This document shows positions 8,073 through 15,809 of a DNA stretch of 64,000 bases, in pieces (within the stretch, counting starts at the first letter, position 1; each line of letters opens with the position of its first letter). The notes below the pieces were generated by a model. That model ran no database searches. It had not been told where the DNA came from and worked only from the letters and a program-made list of their open reading frames with translations. The DNA lies in the NCBI RefSeq assembly GCF_046719765.1, contig NZ_JABEBY010000012.1, positions 1 through 64,000 of the forward strand. The letters run 5' to 3'. The translations under genes and the position numbers were made by a program. Origin of the DNA: Halonotius sp046719765 (lineage in GTDB: Archaea; Halobacteriota; Halobacteria; Halobacteriales; Haloferacaceae).

Positions 8073-8117
8073 CAACACATAGGAGTTGTTAATTCGGTAG
8101 CAACGATTAGAGACGGT

Positions 8118-8552
8118 ATGGAAGACGACTCAATGCTCACTCTCGGGTTCGTTTGTGTACAGAACGCCGGTCGCAGCCAGATGTCGACAGCGTTTGCTGA
8201 ACGCGAACGTGAGCGTCGTGGCCTCGAAGACAGTGTTGAGATCATTACCGGTGGTACTCATCCTGCCGATAGCGTCCACGAAGCGGTCGTGACGGTTATG
8301 CAAGATCACGATATCGATCTCTCGGATCGAGTCCCACGGGAAGTCTCGACTGATGAGCTCGAATCGTGTGATATCGTCGCCACGATGGGCTGTTCAACAC
8401 TCGAACTGGATGCTGACGATGTTGAGGTTCGTGACTGGGCACTGGATGATCCTGATGGTCAAGAACTCGATCAAGTTCGTGTGATCCGAGATGATATCGA
8501 ACAGCGGGTCACAGATTTGTTCGACGAAGTCGACACGAACGGTTCGCAGTAA
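8118..8552 (+). CDS. arsC: Low-molecular-weight phosphatase-type arsenate reductase
   Basis: 144 residues of the LMW protein tyrosine phosphatase superfamily, to which thioredoxin-linked arsenate reductases belong. The phosphate/arsenate loop CVQNAGRS gives C13-x5-R19. The general-acid aspartate is in WALDDPDGQ. The ATG at 8118 gives the expected short N-terminus before the loop. An in-frame start 90 bases earlier would add residues overlapping the TATA-like box. Arsenate reduction rather than tyrosine dephosphorylation is inferred from the FVCVQNAGRSQM signature and from the arsR, arsD and arsA neighbours. Confidence 0.85.
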   Translation: MEDDSMLTLGFVCVQNAGRSQMSTAFAERERERRGLEDSVEIITGGTHPADSVHEAVVTVMQDHDIDLSDRVPREVSTDELESCDIVATMGCSTLELDADDVEVRDWALDDPDGQELDQVRVIRDDIEQRVTDLFDEVDTNGSQ

Positions 8553-8998
8553 GTTTCCGGAGGTTTAGCAGAGTTTCAGTTGCAGAGTATACCGTCACAT
8601 TTGAACATTTTCCCTTCGGGGCACACTTGTGACAAAATTTCTTAGTACAATGTTTGAGACTCAAACTCGAATCCGGAGAGGGGAATATCCATGATTAGAG
8701 ATCAACCTGTGATCTAATATACGAATTCCATACCGATCTATTGGCCTGCGTCATCTCTTGGAAGATACGCGCTATGTATTCAGCACTTACAGCTTTCTTT
8801 TATTCGATAGCTGATAGACAATCAAGGAACCGATACAGAGAAGCATATGATGATGGGAGCAGAGGATGAGAAAGCACAATTCGCTATGTCGTGTGGATTT
8901 GTGACTCTCGGTGGCGGAGGCGCGCTGCTACGAACCAGGGTTACTCCGACGATTGAACTGATTTTGGCATTTAGTTAGATGATTCTGTATCAACTATT
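8553..8998. other. Intergenic region, no convincing gene
   Basis: This AT-rich spacer lies between arsC and the convergent trkA-like gene. The only candidate is a 43-codon plus-strand frame (8847-8978) with a Gly-rich hydrophobic centre, preceded by three successive ATG codons, which I do not consider supported. No clear RNA gene or repeat is visible. Confidence 0.4.
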
Positions 8999-9652
8999 TC
9001 ACCCGCGCATGAGATTCAAGACTTCATCAACAACATCGGTTTCGACAGCGAGGATATAACGCTCATCAGGCTCTAAGATCATCTCAGCATCTGCGAGTTC
9101 TTTTCTATCCGCTGTCGAAATCAGGAGACTCCCGTCTGGAAGGGCGATTTCATCAAGACGCCGGCCTGCAACGGGGGCCGACGATGCCACGCTGACCTCT
9201 ATGATATCAAGCTCGGCAGTCGGATAGACGAGTGTCCGGATATCCTCGCCGGTGAGCATATCTGCAGCATGGTCGCCACCGAGATACTCGGGTAGGAGCG
9301 TTGCGTCAATTACCTCATCATACTCCTGTTCGGTTCCCGTCCTCGCTCTTGCAATCGTTCGAATTGACGGGGCATACTGCTGAGCTTCCATGCAGATTGC
9401 AAGGTTCGTGCCCGGTTCGTCGGTGAGTGCGGCGATAGCGTCTGCGTCTGCCAGGTCGGCCTGTTCGAGAATCGACGGGCGAGTGGCGTCGCCATGAATG
9501 ACTGGCCCGATGTAGGCGTCAGACAATGCCTCAACGCGATTCTCGTCGGACTCGATTAAGAGGACATCGTGACCCTGGTCAGCGAGGTTCTCGGCGGTCT
9601 GTTTCCCGATGCGGCCGCCACCGGCGATGACGAATCGCTTTGTCCGGGTCAT
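8999..9652 (-). CDS. TrkA-type potassium channel/transport regulatory subunit
   Basis: 217 residues. The N-terminal Rossmann (RCK/TrkA-N) domain starts with RFVIAGGGRIGKQTAENLA, the GxGxxG NAD(H)-binding loop, followed by an acidic LLIESDENRVE strand end. The C-terminal TrkA-C domain (about residues 135-217) contains IIEVSVASSAPVAGRRLDE. The ATG at 9652 starts 5 residues before the first beta strand. An alternative ATG at 9682 adds ten residues. It is a cytosolic regulator of K+ uptake or a K+ channel, important for halophile osmotic balance. No membrane partner gene is adjacent, so it must act on a subunit encoded elsewhere. Confidence 0.85.
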   Translation of the reverse strand: MTRTKRFVIAGGGRIGKQTAENLADQGHDVLLIESDENRVEALSDAYIGPVIHGDATRPSILEQADLADADAIAALTDEPGTNLAICMEAQQYAPSIRTIARARTGTEQEYDEVIDATLLPEYLGGDHAADMLTGEDIRTLVYPTAELDIIEVSVASSAPVAGRRLDEIALPDGSLLISTADRKELADAEMILEPDERYILAVETDVVDEVLNLMRG

Positions 9653-9908
9653 CATTTGATATTGGTAGCGTGTCATCTTCAATGTCCCGCTGATTCCATT
9701 GTACAGGGAATGCGAGCCGCCAAGACTTGTTCCTAATCTGGTGAAACAACTATCTGACGTGTGATATGGGTATATCCGGAGTGCTGGATATGCGTGTTGT
9801 ATTCATCACCGACCGACCCACCAGTTATCTGAAACGCGCTATTTCGCTGTAGCAGACAAAAGCGATCACCGAAACCGCGACAGAACAAGAAAACCGCTGT
9901 CCAGCCGA

Positions 9909-10982
9909 TCAGTCAGCCGTCGGCACCGGCTCTTCGAGGTCGATCTCGCCGCTGTCGAGTTCGGCTTCGACCTGTCGGGTCGCCTCGACCATGTTTGCCA
10001 TCTTGCCGTAGGCGACATCCCGCGGGAGGAGTTTCAGGCCGCAGTCGGGGCTGATCGTGAGCCGTTCCGGCGGCACGACCTTCAGGCCCTGTTTGATGTT
10101 TGCCTTGATCTCGTCGACGGGTTCGACCTCGGCGGTGTGCACGTCGACGACGCCGAGTGCGAGATCCGGCACGAACTCCGGCTCGGTGAACACGTCGATC
10201 TGCTCGTAGCCGCCGTTGCAGAGTTCGAGATCAACCTCGTCGACCGGGTAGTCGTTGAGTTCGGGGTAAATGCGAGAATAGTCGCCGTAACAGACGTGCA
10301 GGCCGATGCGCACGTCCTCGTCGATCCCGCTGACGATCCGGTCGAGGGCTTCGCCGACGATGGCGTGATCGTCCGGCGTCGTGGCGAGGGCGGGCTCGTC
10401 GATCTGGATGTACTGCGCGCCGGCGTCGACGAGGCGTTCGATCTCGATGTTGACGAGGTCGGCGAGCTCGTAGACGAGTTCCTCCTCGGTGTCGTAGGCC
10501 TCGTTGAACGCCCAGTTGCCGAGCGTATAGGGCCCCGTAATCGGCACCTTGACCGGCTTGCTGGCGACGTTGTTCGTGAACTCGAACTCGTCGACGAGCC
10601 ACGGTTCGTCGTAGGCGACCGCCGCGGAGACGGAGGGTTTGTCGAAGTAGTTGTGGCCCCAGACCTTGACCGGGCCGTTGAACTCGTAGCCGTCGATCCG
10701 CTCGGCGAAGTACTCGACCATCTCATTCCTCCTGACTTCGCCGTCGACGACGGTGTCGAGCCCGCAGCGTTCGTGTTCGTGGGTGATGACGCGAGCGGCG
10801 TCGTCGTGGGCCTCCTGGAGGTTCTCCTCGCTGAACTTCGAATCGGGGTCGTCGACGAGGTCGTCAGCCCGGTTCAGCCACTTTGGCTTGGGGTAGGAGC
10901 CGACGACGGTCGTCAGCAGGAAATGGTCGTTGGGGTGATCCTCGGGGCGGAACTGCGCGCGGTTGTCGGCGGGGCGGCTCAT
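9909..10982 (-). CDS. metE: Methionine synthase, catalytic C-terminal half (MetE-type, cobalamin-independent)
   Basis: 357 residues matching the C-terminal catalytic barrel of cobalamin-independent methionine synthase. It opens with TTVVGSYPKPKWL, continues with a conserved GPYTLGNWAF segment and QIDEPAL, and carries zinc/homocysteine-binding elements in GLHVCYGDYS and SPDCGLK. It is a stand-alone archaeal-type protein encoded directly after a second gene for the N-terminal-like half, with a 4-base ATGA overlap. It transfers a methyl group to homocysteine. The methyl donor in archaea lacking conventional folates is uncertain. Confidence 0.9.
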   Translation of the reverse strand: MSRPADNRAQFRPEDHPNDHFLLTTVVGSYPKPKWLNRADDLVDDPDSKFSEENLQEAHDDAARVITHEHERCGLDTVVDGEVRRNEMVEYFAERIDGYEFNGPVKVWGHNYFDKPSVSAAVAYDEPWLVDEFEFTNNVASKPVKVPITGPYTLGNWAFNEAYDTEEELVYELADLVNIEIERLVDAGAQYIQIDEPALATTPDDHAIVGEALDRIVSGIDEDVRIGLHVCYGDYSRIYPELNDYPVDEVDLELCNGGYEQIDVFTEPEFVPDLALGVVDVHTAEVEPVDEIKANIKQGLKVVPPERLTISPDCGLKLLPRDVAYGKMANMVEATRQVEAELDSGEIDLEEPVPTAD

Positions 10983-11995
10983 GCTGTCACCTCCTGGTCA
11001 ACATTACCGGCCGCAGCGGCAATCGCCTCCAGCTTGGCGAGGTGTTTGTTCACCGGCAGGTAGAACGGCTCCGTGTTCGTCGACAGATACAGGCGGTCGA
11101 ACTCTTGGACCGGAATCTGATCCTCGAACCACTCGACGCGCTCTTCGAGCGTGTCGGCGGATTCGACGAGGGTGTTCTGGCCGTCGGCAACCCCGAGGGC
11201 GGCGGCGTCCTTCGTGCCGAACTCGGTGATGTTCGACAGCGTCTCCTCGCGGTCGCCGGCGACGAGATCGAAGCCGAGTGCCTCCACGTCGGCGTCCATC
11301 AGGTGCGCGTAGGTCGTCTCATCGAGCGCGCCGAAGTAGGTATGCACGACCACGTCGGCGTCGGTCTCGCTTGCGACGGTGTCGACAGCCCCAGCAAGCC
11401 GCTCGACGAGGTCTTCGTTCGGCGGGTTCTCGACAAGAGAGGGCTCGTGCAGCGTGAGCGTCTTGTGGGCCGGGAAGGCCTCGACCTCGCCGGCGAGGAA
11501 GTCGGCAATCGCACCGAAGAACTCGGCGTCGTCGCCGTAGTGTTCGTCGCTGGCGAGATCGAACAGCGAGTACGGGCCCGGGAGGACAGCCTGCAGCGAC
11601 TCCGCGGGGTCGTCGATGGTCTCGCTGGCTGCCTCCAGTTCCGCGGCCACATCCCCCGAGAAGTCGAGTTCGCCGCGAACCTGTGGGTCACGGTAGAAGT
11701 TGTTGTTGTCGTAGTAGCGGACGATCCCGTTGGGGTCGACGTTCTCGTGGGTCGTCAGCGGATGGGCGAGCATGTCATCCCAGCGGAGTTGGCCCTCAGT
11801 GATGCGGTCGAGACCAGCGGATTGCTGGTCGTCGATTACTTCGCGGCGATACTCGGCGTAGGCACTGGCGATCTCCTCGCCTTCGCTGCCGGAGATCAGG
11901 TCGTGCTTTTGGTGGCCTTTGAGGTCGGAGAGCTCCTCTTTAGCCGGGTCAGGAAGGGGCAGTAGCCCCGTCGTCGTCGCAACGCGTTCAGTCAT
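10979..11995 (-). CDS. MetE-like partner protein (N-terminal-barrel homologue)
   Basis: 338 residues related to the other barrel of MetE. Recognisable segments are GLLPLPDPAKEEL at the start, GQLRWDDMLAHPL, LPGPYSLFDLA, TLHEPSLV and VVHTYFGAL. The zinc-site cysteines of the catalytic half are absent. It overlaps the downstream metE by ATGA, so the two are translationally coupled and probably form a split enzyme equivalent to one-chain MetE. A strong TATA-like box lies about 25-35 bases upstream of the start. Confidence 0.85.
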   Translation of the reverse strand: MTERVATTTGLLPLPDPAKEELSDLKGHQKHDLISGSEGEEIASAYAEYRREVIDDQQSAGLDRITEGQLRWDDMLAHPLTTHENVDPNGIVRYYDNNNFYRDPQVRGELDFSGDVAAELEAASETIDDPAESLQAVLPGPYSLFDLASDEHYGDDAEFFGAIADFLAGEVEAFPAHKTLTLHEPSLVENPPNEDLVERLAGAVDTVASETDADVVVHTYFGALDETTYAHLMDADVEALGFDLVAGDREETLSNITEFGTKDAAALGVADGQNTLVESADTLEERVEWFEDQIPVQEFDRLYLSTNTEPFYLPVNKHLAKLEAIAAAAGNVDQEVTA

Positions 11996-12020
11996 CCCTT
12001 CAGCGTTGGTGATTCGGCTG

Positions 12021-12030
12021 CTTAATATTT
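12021..12030 (-). promoter_or_regulatory. TATA-like box of the split metE operon
   Basis: Minus-strand AAATATTAAG lies 26-35 bases upstream of the ATG at 11995, fitting a leaderless or nearly leaderless transcript. No other AT-rich element is as well placed. Confidence 0.5.
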
Positions 12031-12069
12031 ACTAAGTCTGAATATGTCCTAAAGTAATTTTATGGCTGA

Positions 12070-12699
12070 TCACCGTCTCAGCCGGAGTACCGACAGCACT
12101 TCGAACGGGTAGGATTCCTGTGTGATCTCTGTAGTTTCAAAACCGGCGTCCTCGGCGAGATCGACGACGATCTCATAGCCGGTGAGACTGCTGACCAGCA
12201 GATAGACCGCGCCGCCCTCCGTCAACACGCGGCCTACGTCATCGAGAAACGGCACGATCAGCCGCCGGCCATCGGTGCCGCCCGACAGCGCGTGTTCCAT
12301 CCAGTCGCCCCACTCGTTGTCCGGGTCGGTCGGGAGATATGGCGGATTGAACAGCACGGCATCAAAGCTCTCGGCGGCGAACGGCGCGACCAGATCGGCG
12401 CGAACAGCTTCGATCCCGCGCTCGCGGGCCTGCCGGCAGGCGTGGGGATTCAGGTCGCTGCCGACAACGCGGGCGTCGGTCTCGCCGGCGACCTGTTCGG
12501 CGACCCACCCCGAACCGGTGCCGACTTCCAGCACGCGATCAGGGTCAGTCATGTCACCAATCGCTGCCTTCGCCAACAGCGCGGAATCCTCGGCGGGCTG
12601 ATAGACGTGGCCGTCAACGCCGCGCTGCTCGGCGAGCGACGGGCGGTCGGCGTCGTCGCTCGCCTCGTCGCTATCGGTGTCGCTGTCGCCGTCACCCAT
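12070..12699 (-). CDS. HemK2/MTQ2-type release-factor glutamine methyltransferase
   Basis: 209-residue class I SAM-dependent methyltransferase. The SAM loop is VLEVGTGSGWVAEQV, and the catalytic motif NPPYLP is that of enzymes methylating glutamine (HemK/PrmC and MTQ2) or planar amino groups. The archaeal HemK2-like members modify the GGQ motif of aRF1. The ATG at 12699 overlaps the rsmA stop by 8 bases (ATGGGTGA), so translation is coupled. The first 20 residues are a low-complexity Asp/Ser stretch. It is the last gene of the DUF655-rsmA-hemK2 unit. Confidence 0.85.
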   Translation of the reverse strand: MGDGDSDTDSDEASDDADRPSLAEQRGVDGHVYQPAEDSALLAKAAIGDMTDPDRVLEVGTGSGWVAEQVAGETDARVVGSDLNPHACRQARERGIEAVRADLVAPFAAESFDAVLFNPPYLPTDPDNEWGDWMEHALSGGTDGRRLIVPFLDDVGRVLTEGGAVYLLVSSLTGYEIVVDLAEDAGFETTEITQESYPFEVLSVLRLRR

Positions 12700-13561
12700 C
12701 GTCGGAGGCATCGAAGCCGTGGTCGACTGCTGTCTGTGCGAGCGCGGCGAACTCGGCTGGCGCGACGTTGCCGGCTCGCCGCCCGAGCAGTTCCTCGTCG
12801 GCTGCCTCAACCACGGCGTCGGCGTCGTCGAGCCCAGAGATATGCGCTGTGTTGCGGATCGCGTTGCGGATCGTTTTCCGCCGCTGGGTAAAGATCGCCT
12901 TCACGAACCGGAGGAAGAATGCCTCGTCGGCGACGCTGTACTCCGGCTCACGCGGCGTCAACCGAACGAGCGCGCTTTGGACGGCTGGCTGGGGGTCGAA
13001 GGCGGTGTTCGGGACGGATTCGACGATCTCGCAGTCGGCGTAGTGTTGGGCGCTCACCGACAGCCGGCCGTAGTCCTCGTCGCCAACGGCGGCGACCATG
13101 CGCTCGGCGAACTCCTGTTGGAACATGAGAACAAGCGGAATATCGAGCGGCAGCAACCGAAACGCGATCTCGCTGGACGCGCCGTACGGCAGGTTCGACA
13201 CGCAGGCGGTCGCATCGGGCAGCTCAACGTCGAGCGCGTCCCCCTCGATCACGGTCAGGCGGTCGGCGTCGATGGCGTCGGCGAACTCCTCGCGGAGATG
13301 CGCGGCGAAGGTTGGGTCGCGCTCGATGACGGTCACGCGGTCGGCGGCCGCGAGCAGGCGGTCGGTGAGGACGCCCGGCCCGCCGCCGATTTCGAGGACG
13401 TGGCTTCGGTCGGCCGTCTCGGGAAGGTAGTCAGGGATTCGGTCGACGACGCGGTCATCAACGAGAAAATGCTGGTCGAAATACGGGTTGCCGCGGTCGC
13501 CGGCCCGCCGGATCAACGCGTCGGGATCGCGGCTCCCCGCGGGCGGTTCGGAGCGAGTCAT
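12692..13561 (-). CDS. rsmA: 16S rRNA dimethyladenosine transferase RsmA/KsgA
   Basis: 289 residues with the KsgA/Dim1 layout. HFLVDDRVVDRIPDYLP precedes the SAM-binding motif HVLEIGGGPGVLTDRLL, followed by the acidic IERD strand and the catalytic NLPYGASSEI motif. A C-terminal helical domain follows. It dimethylates two adjacent adenosines near the 3-prime end of 16S rRNA during small-subunit maturation. It lies about 100 bases after the DUF655 gene and overlaps the methyltransferase gene that follows, an arrangement common in archaea. Confidence 0.93.
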   Translation of the reverse strand: MTRSEPPAGSRDPDALIRRAGDRGNPYFDQHFLVDDRVVDRIPDYLPETADRSHVLEIGGGPGVLTDRLLAAADRVTVIERDPTFAAHLREEFADAIDADRLTVIEGDALDVELPDATACVSNLPYGASSEIAFRLLPLDIPLVLMFQQEFAERMVAAVGDEDYGRLSVSAQHYADCEIVESVPNTAFDPQPAVQSALVRLTPREPEYSVADEAFFLRFVKAIFTQRRKTIRNAIRNTAHISGLDDADAVVEAADEELLGRRAGNVAPAEFAALAQTAVDHGFDASDDG

Positions 13562-13663
13562 GCCACAGGGTTCGCCGCCGCCGGCCTAAACATCCCGTTT
13601 TGCTGTCGCTGTGGAGTGATCGTATGTTGGGGGCTTGTCGGCGTCGGTATCGCCGCGCTATCG

Positions 13664-14260
13664 CTATGTCTCGTCGTCGCGGACGAAGATCTTGTATTTC
13701 AGATCCTCGTCGCGGAGCTCTTCGAGGATCCGCTCGGCGATGATCTCCTTGGGATTGTGGAGCCCGCCGACGCGGTCGGCGAGATCTTCGAAGCTCTCGA
13801 AGGGCTGGCGTTTTCGCTTATCGATGATCTTGTTGCGGAGCTTTTTGCCGATGCCGGGGAGCAGATTCAGCTGGTGGAGCCGGAGACTGATCGGCTGGGC
13901 GTCGTTGTAGAAATCGATGAACCGCTGTTCGTCGGCGTCGATGATCGCTTCGATGGCGTATTCCAGCTCCGAGACCGCGGAGTTCGAGAGGTCGTCGTAC
14001 TCGATGGTTGTGGCCTCCTCGATGACCGAGTCCTCAGCCCCGTCGTCGATGGGAATGCGGTCGACGATGTTCACGTCGGCGTCCTCGGTGAGGGTCAACT
14101 CCAACAGCTCGAAGTGCTCGGTTTCGAGGGCGTAGGCCAGCGACGCCTTCTGGTACTGTGGGCGGGTGTCGTCGGGCCGGCCGTGGGGGAGGTAATCGAC
14201 GATCACGGCCTCGCGGCTCGAAGCCTCGGGCTCGCTAGCATCGTCCTCGGTGTTGGACAT
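13664..14260 (-). CDS. DUF655 protein (helix-hairpin-helix nucleic-acid-binding)
   Basis: 198 residues of the archaeal DUF655 family. The N-terminal part (about residues 15-110) contains AVIVDYLPHGRPDD, and the C-terminal domain holds a helix-hairpin-helix element (LNLLPGIGKKLRNKIIDKR, about residues 130-150) followed by FESFEDLADRVGGLHNP. The family lies conservedly between rpoF and rsmA, suggesting a role in ribosomal or tRNA-linked nucleic-acid metabolism. The biochemical function is not known to me. It has its own TATA-like box in the gap after rpoF. Confidence 0.88.
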   Translation of the reverse strand: MSNTEDDASEPEASSREAVIVDYLPHGRPDDTRPQYQKASLAYALETEHFELLELTLTEDADVNIVDRIPIDDGAEDSVIEEATTIEYDDLSNSAVSELEYAIEAIIDADEQRFIDFYNDAQPISLRLHQLNLLPGIGKKLRNKIIDKRKRQPFESFEDLADRVGGLHNPKEIIAERILEELRDEDLKYKIFVRDDET

Positions 14261-14281
14261 AGCGACACGTACGCAAACGAG

Positions 14282-14293
14282 CTATTTAAAAAA
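14282..14293 (-). promoter_or_regulatory. TATA-like box of DUF655-rsmA-hemK2
   Basis: On the minus strand TTTTTTAAATAG lies 22-33 bases upstream of the ATG at 14260. It indicates that DUF655-rsmA-hemK2 can be transcribed independently of the upstream rpl21e-rpoF pair. Confidence 0.5.
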
Positions 14294-14331
14294 TCGCCTC
14301 CGCGGCGCGGTCGGTGCCTGCGGTGAGCGAC

Positions 14332-14688
14332 TCAGACGTATTTGGCGACAACGTCGAGGATGTCGTCGAGCTCCTCGCCGTCGAGCGAAAACCGTTCGTT
14401 GGCGTAGATCGCCCGCAGCTCGGTGCGATCCTCGGGGAGCAGATCGGCGATCCGGTGGGCGATCTCCGCGGAGACCTTATCGAGCTCACGGAGATCATCG
14501 ACGAGTTCGCGGGACTCCTCGGCCTCCAAAACCGCGTGGCGGTTGACGTGTTCGATCGCGCGGGCGAGCTCATACCGCAGATCCCGCTCCTCGTCGTCGG
14601 CGCGCTCGTCTTCGACCTCGTTGAGGAGTGATTTCGCCTCGGAGATGGTGATATACTCCTCGTCGAGCTTCTCCTTGAATATGCTCAT
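14332..14688 (-). CDS. rpoF: DNA-directed RNA polymerase subunit F (Rpb4 family)
   Basis: 118 residues, the archaeal Rpb4/RpoF subunit that pairs with RpoE to form the polymerase stalk. The start SIFKEKLDEEYITISEAKSLL and the helical C-terminal part, with AEIAHRIADLLPEDRTELRAIYANE, match the HRDC-like stalk fold. The gene overlaps the stop of rpl21e by ATGA, so the two are translationally coupled. Confidence 0.92.
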   Translation of the reverse strand: MSIFKEKLDEEYITISEAKSLLNEVEDERADDEERDLRYELARAIEHVNRHAVLEAEESRELVDDLRELDKVSAEIAHRIADLLPEDRTELRAIYANERFSLDGEELDDILDVVAKYV

Positions 14689-14978
14689 TCCTCTTGGGCG
14701 CGCAGGTGGGCCGGGCGGGCGATGATCGTCTTCTCTTTGCCGCCGTCGGTGATCGACACGGTGTAGGCACTGCCCTGGGTGCCGGTAACCTCACCGGTGT
14801 GGCCGTTAAATCGCGGGTGGAACCGGCCCTCGGGAACGCTTGGATCGAGCGTCAGGTGGACGCTCTGGCCGACATCGAACTCCTGGATCGCGCGCTGCGG
14901 CGGGGAGGTGCCGCTTTCGCGGGGTGAATTCGAGAGCTTGCCACGTGTCGTGTTGAGAGGCCCGTTGGAGCTTGGCAT
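14685..14978 (-). CDS. rpl21e: 50S ribosomal protein L21e
   Basis: 97 residues with the L21e SH3-like barrel. The N-terminus SNGPLNTTRGKLSNSPRE and the following RAIQEFDVGQSVHL, RFNGHTGEVTGTQGSAYTV and TIIARPAHLRAQ are family hallmarks. It is the first gene of the cluster and carries its own TATA-like box. It overlaps rpoF by 4 bases. Confidence 0.95.
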   Translation of the reverse strand: MPSSNGPLNTTRGKLSNSPRESGTSPPQRAIQEFDVGQSVHLTLDPSVPEGRFHPRFNGHTGEVTGTQGSAYTVSITDGGKEKTIIARPAHLRAQEE

Positions 14979-15005
14979 AGTAGTACCGGCGGTTGTCCGC
15001 GTCGG

Positions 15006-15016
15006 GGTATAAATGG
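15006..15016 (-). promoter_or_regulatory. TATA-like box of rpl21e-rpoF
   Basis: Minus-strand CCATTTATACC is centred about 33 bases before the ATG at 14978, giving a nearly leaderless transcript. The position and sequence are typical of haloarchaeal ribosomal genes. Confidence 0.55.
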
Positions 15017-15093
15017 TGCGTTCCGTCGCCCCCGCGTGACCTCCTCACATGCGCGGTCGCCAAATCTCCGGTGTCGGAGCGTCGACAGCCGCC

Positions 15094-15570
15094 TTACCGT
15101 CGCAAAAACTCCGAGAGTCGCTTGCGAATCCCGTCTTTGTCGCCAAGCTTGAGATAGTAGGCGTCGCCGTTATCCTCGTAGTAGCCGTCGATCCGGCGGT
15201 CAATCTCGAAGCCGAGATGTTGATAGAACCCCAACGCCGATTCGTTGCTCGTGCGGGCATGGCAGGTGATCGTCGTGTGCTCCTCGGCGATCTCGGCGAC
15301 CAACCGTTCGCCGTACCCCTGTCCGCGGGCTTCGGGGGCGACAGCCAAAAACAGGATGTAGCCGTCACGCCGTACCGAGCCGAAGGCGACGAGTGTGTCA
15401 TCCTCGAAATACAGCAGCGTTGCCGCCCGCCGGTAGGCATCGGTAAAGAAGCCACGCCGCTGTTTGAGGACGCCCTCCTGGCGGTGGATGCGCTCTTTGA
15501 GTTGCCACGCGCGGTCGACGTGATCTGTCTCACCCGGCCCGTCACGCCGCCGTTCGATATTGACACTCAC
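15094..15570 (-). CDS. GNAT-family N-acetyltransferase
   Basis: 158-residue GNAT acetyltransferase. The acetyl-CoA pyrophosphate-binding loop is APEARGQGYGERLV, preceded by strand YILFLAVAP. The C-terminal SNESALGFYQHLGFEIDRRI is the typical NxxAxxxYxxxGF motif. A GTG start at 15570 is chosen because it gives the N-terminus VSVNIERRRDGPGE, which begins the fold correctly. Longer in-frame extensions are not protein-like. The substrate is unknown. RimI-like protein or small-molecule acetylation are both possible. Confidence 0.85.
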   Translation of the reverse strand: MSVNIERRRDGPGETDHVDRAWQLKERIHRQEGVLKQRRGFFTDAYRRAATLLYFEDDTLVAFGSVRRDGYILFLAVAPEARGQGYGERLVAEIAEEHTTITCHARTSNESALGFYQHLGFEIDRRIDGYYEDNGDAYYLKLGDKDGIRKRLSEFLRR

Positions 15571-15809
15571 TACCCGTGGTATGCACCACGAGAGTATTAA
15601 TTCCACCGTCCCGGCAGTCGATGAGGGGTTGCTCTTTTGATGGTCTCGGAACGGGTCGTGACGCTGTGGAACGGAGGGGGTTCCACGATATCGATCGCCG
15701 ACGGCGAGACCCATTGGGTGCCGGGAACGACCCAGCCGACGATACGCATCGATTGGACGTTTACACATCCCACGCCACCGACCGGTGGTATTAGGAGGTT
15801 CACGCCCAT

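Noticed and set aside
8847..8978. 43-codon plus-strand frame with three consecutive ATG codons and a hydrophobic centre
   Set aside because: No ribosome-binding or TATA context, and the sequence lacks an amphipathic or membrane pattern typical of the other small genes.
15666..15686. Hairpin GTGGAAC with GTTCCAC around a 7-base loop
   Set aside because: The stem is short and isolated, with no transcript it would clearly serve.
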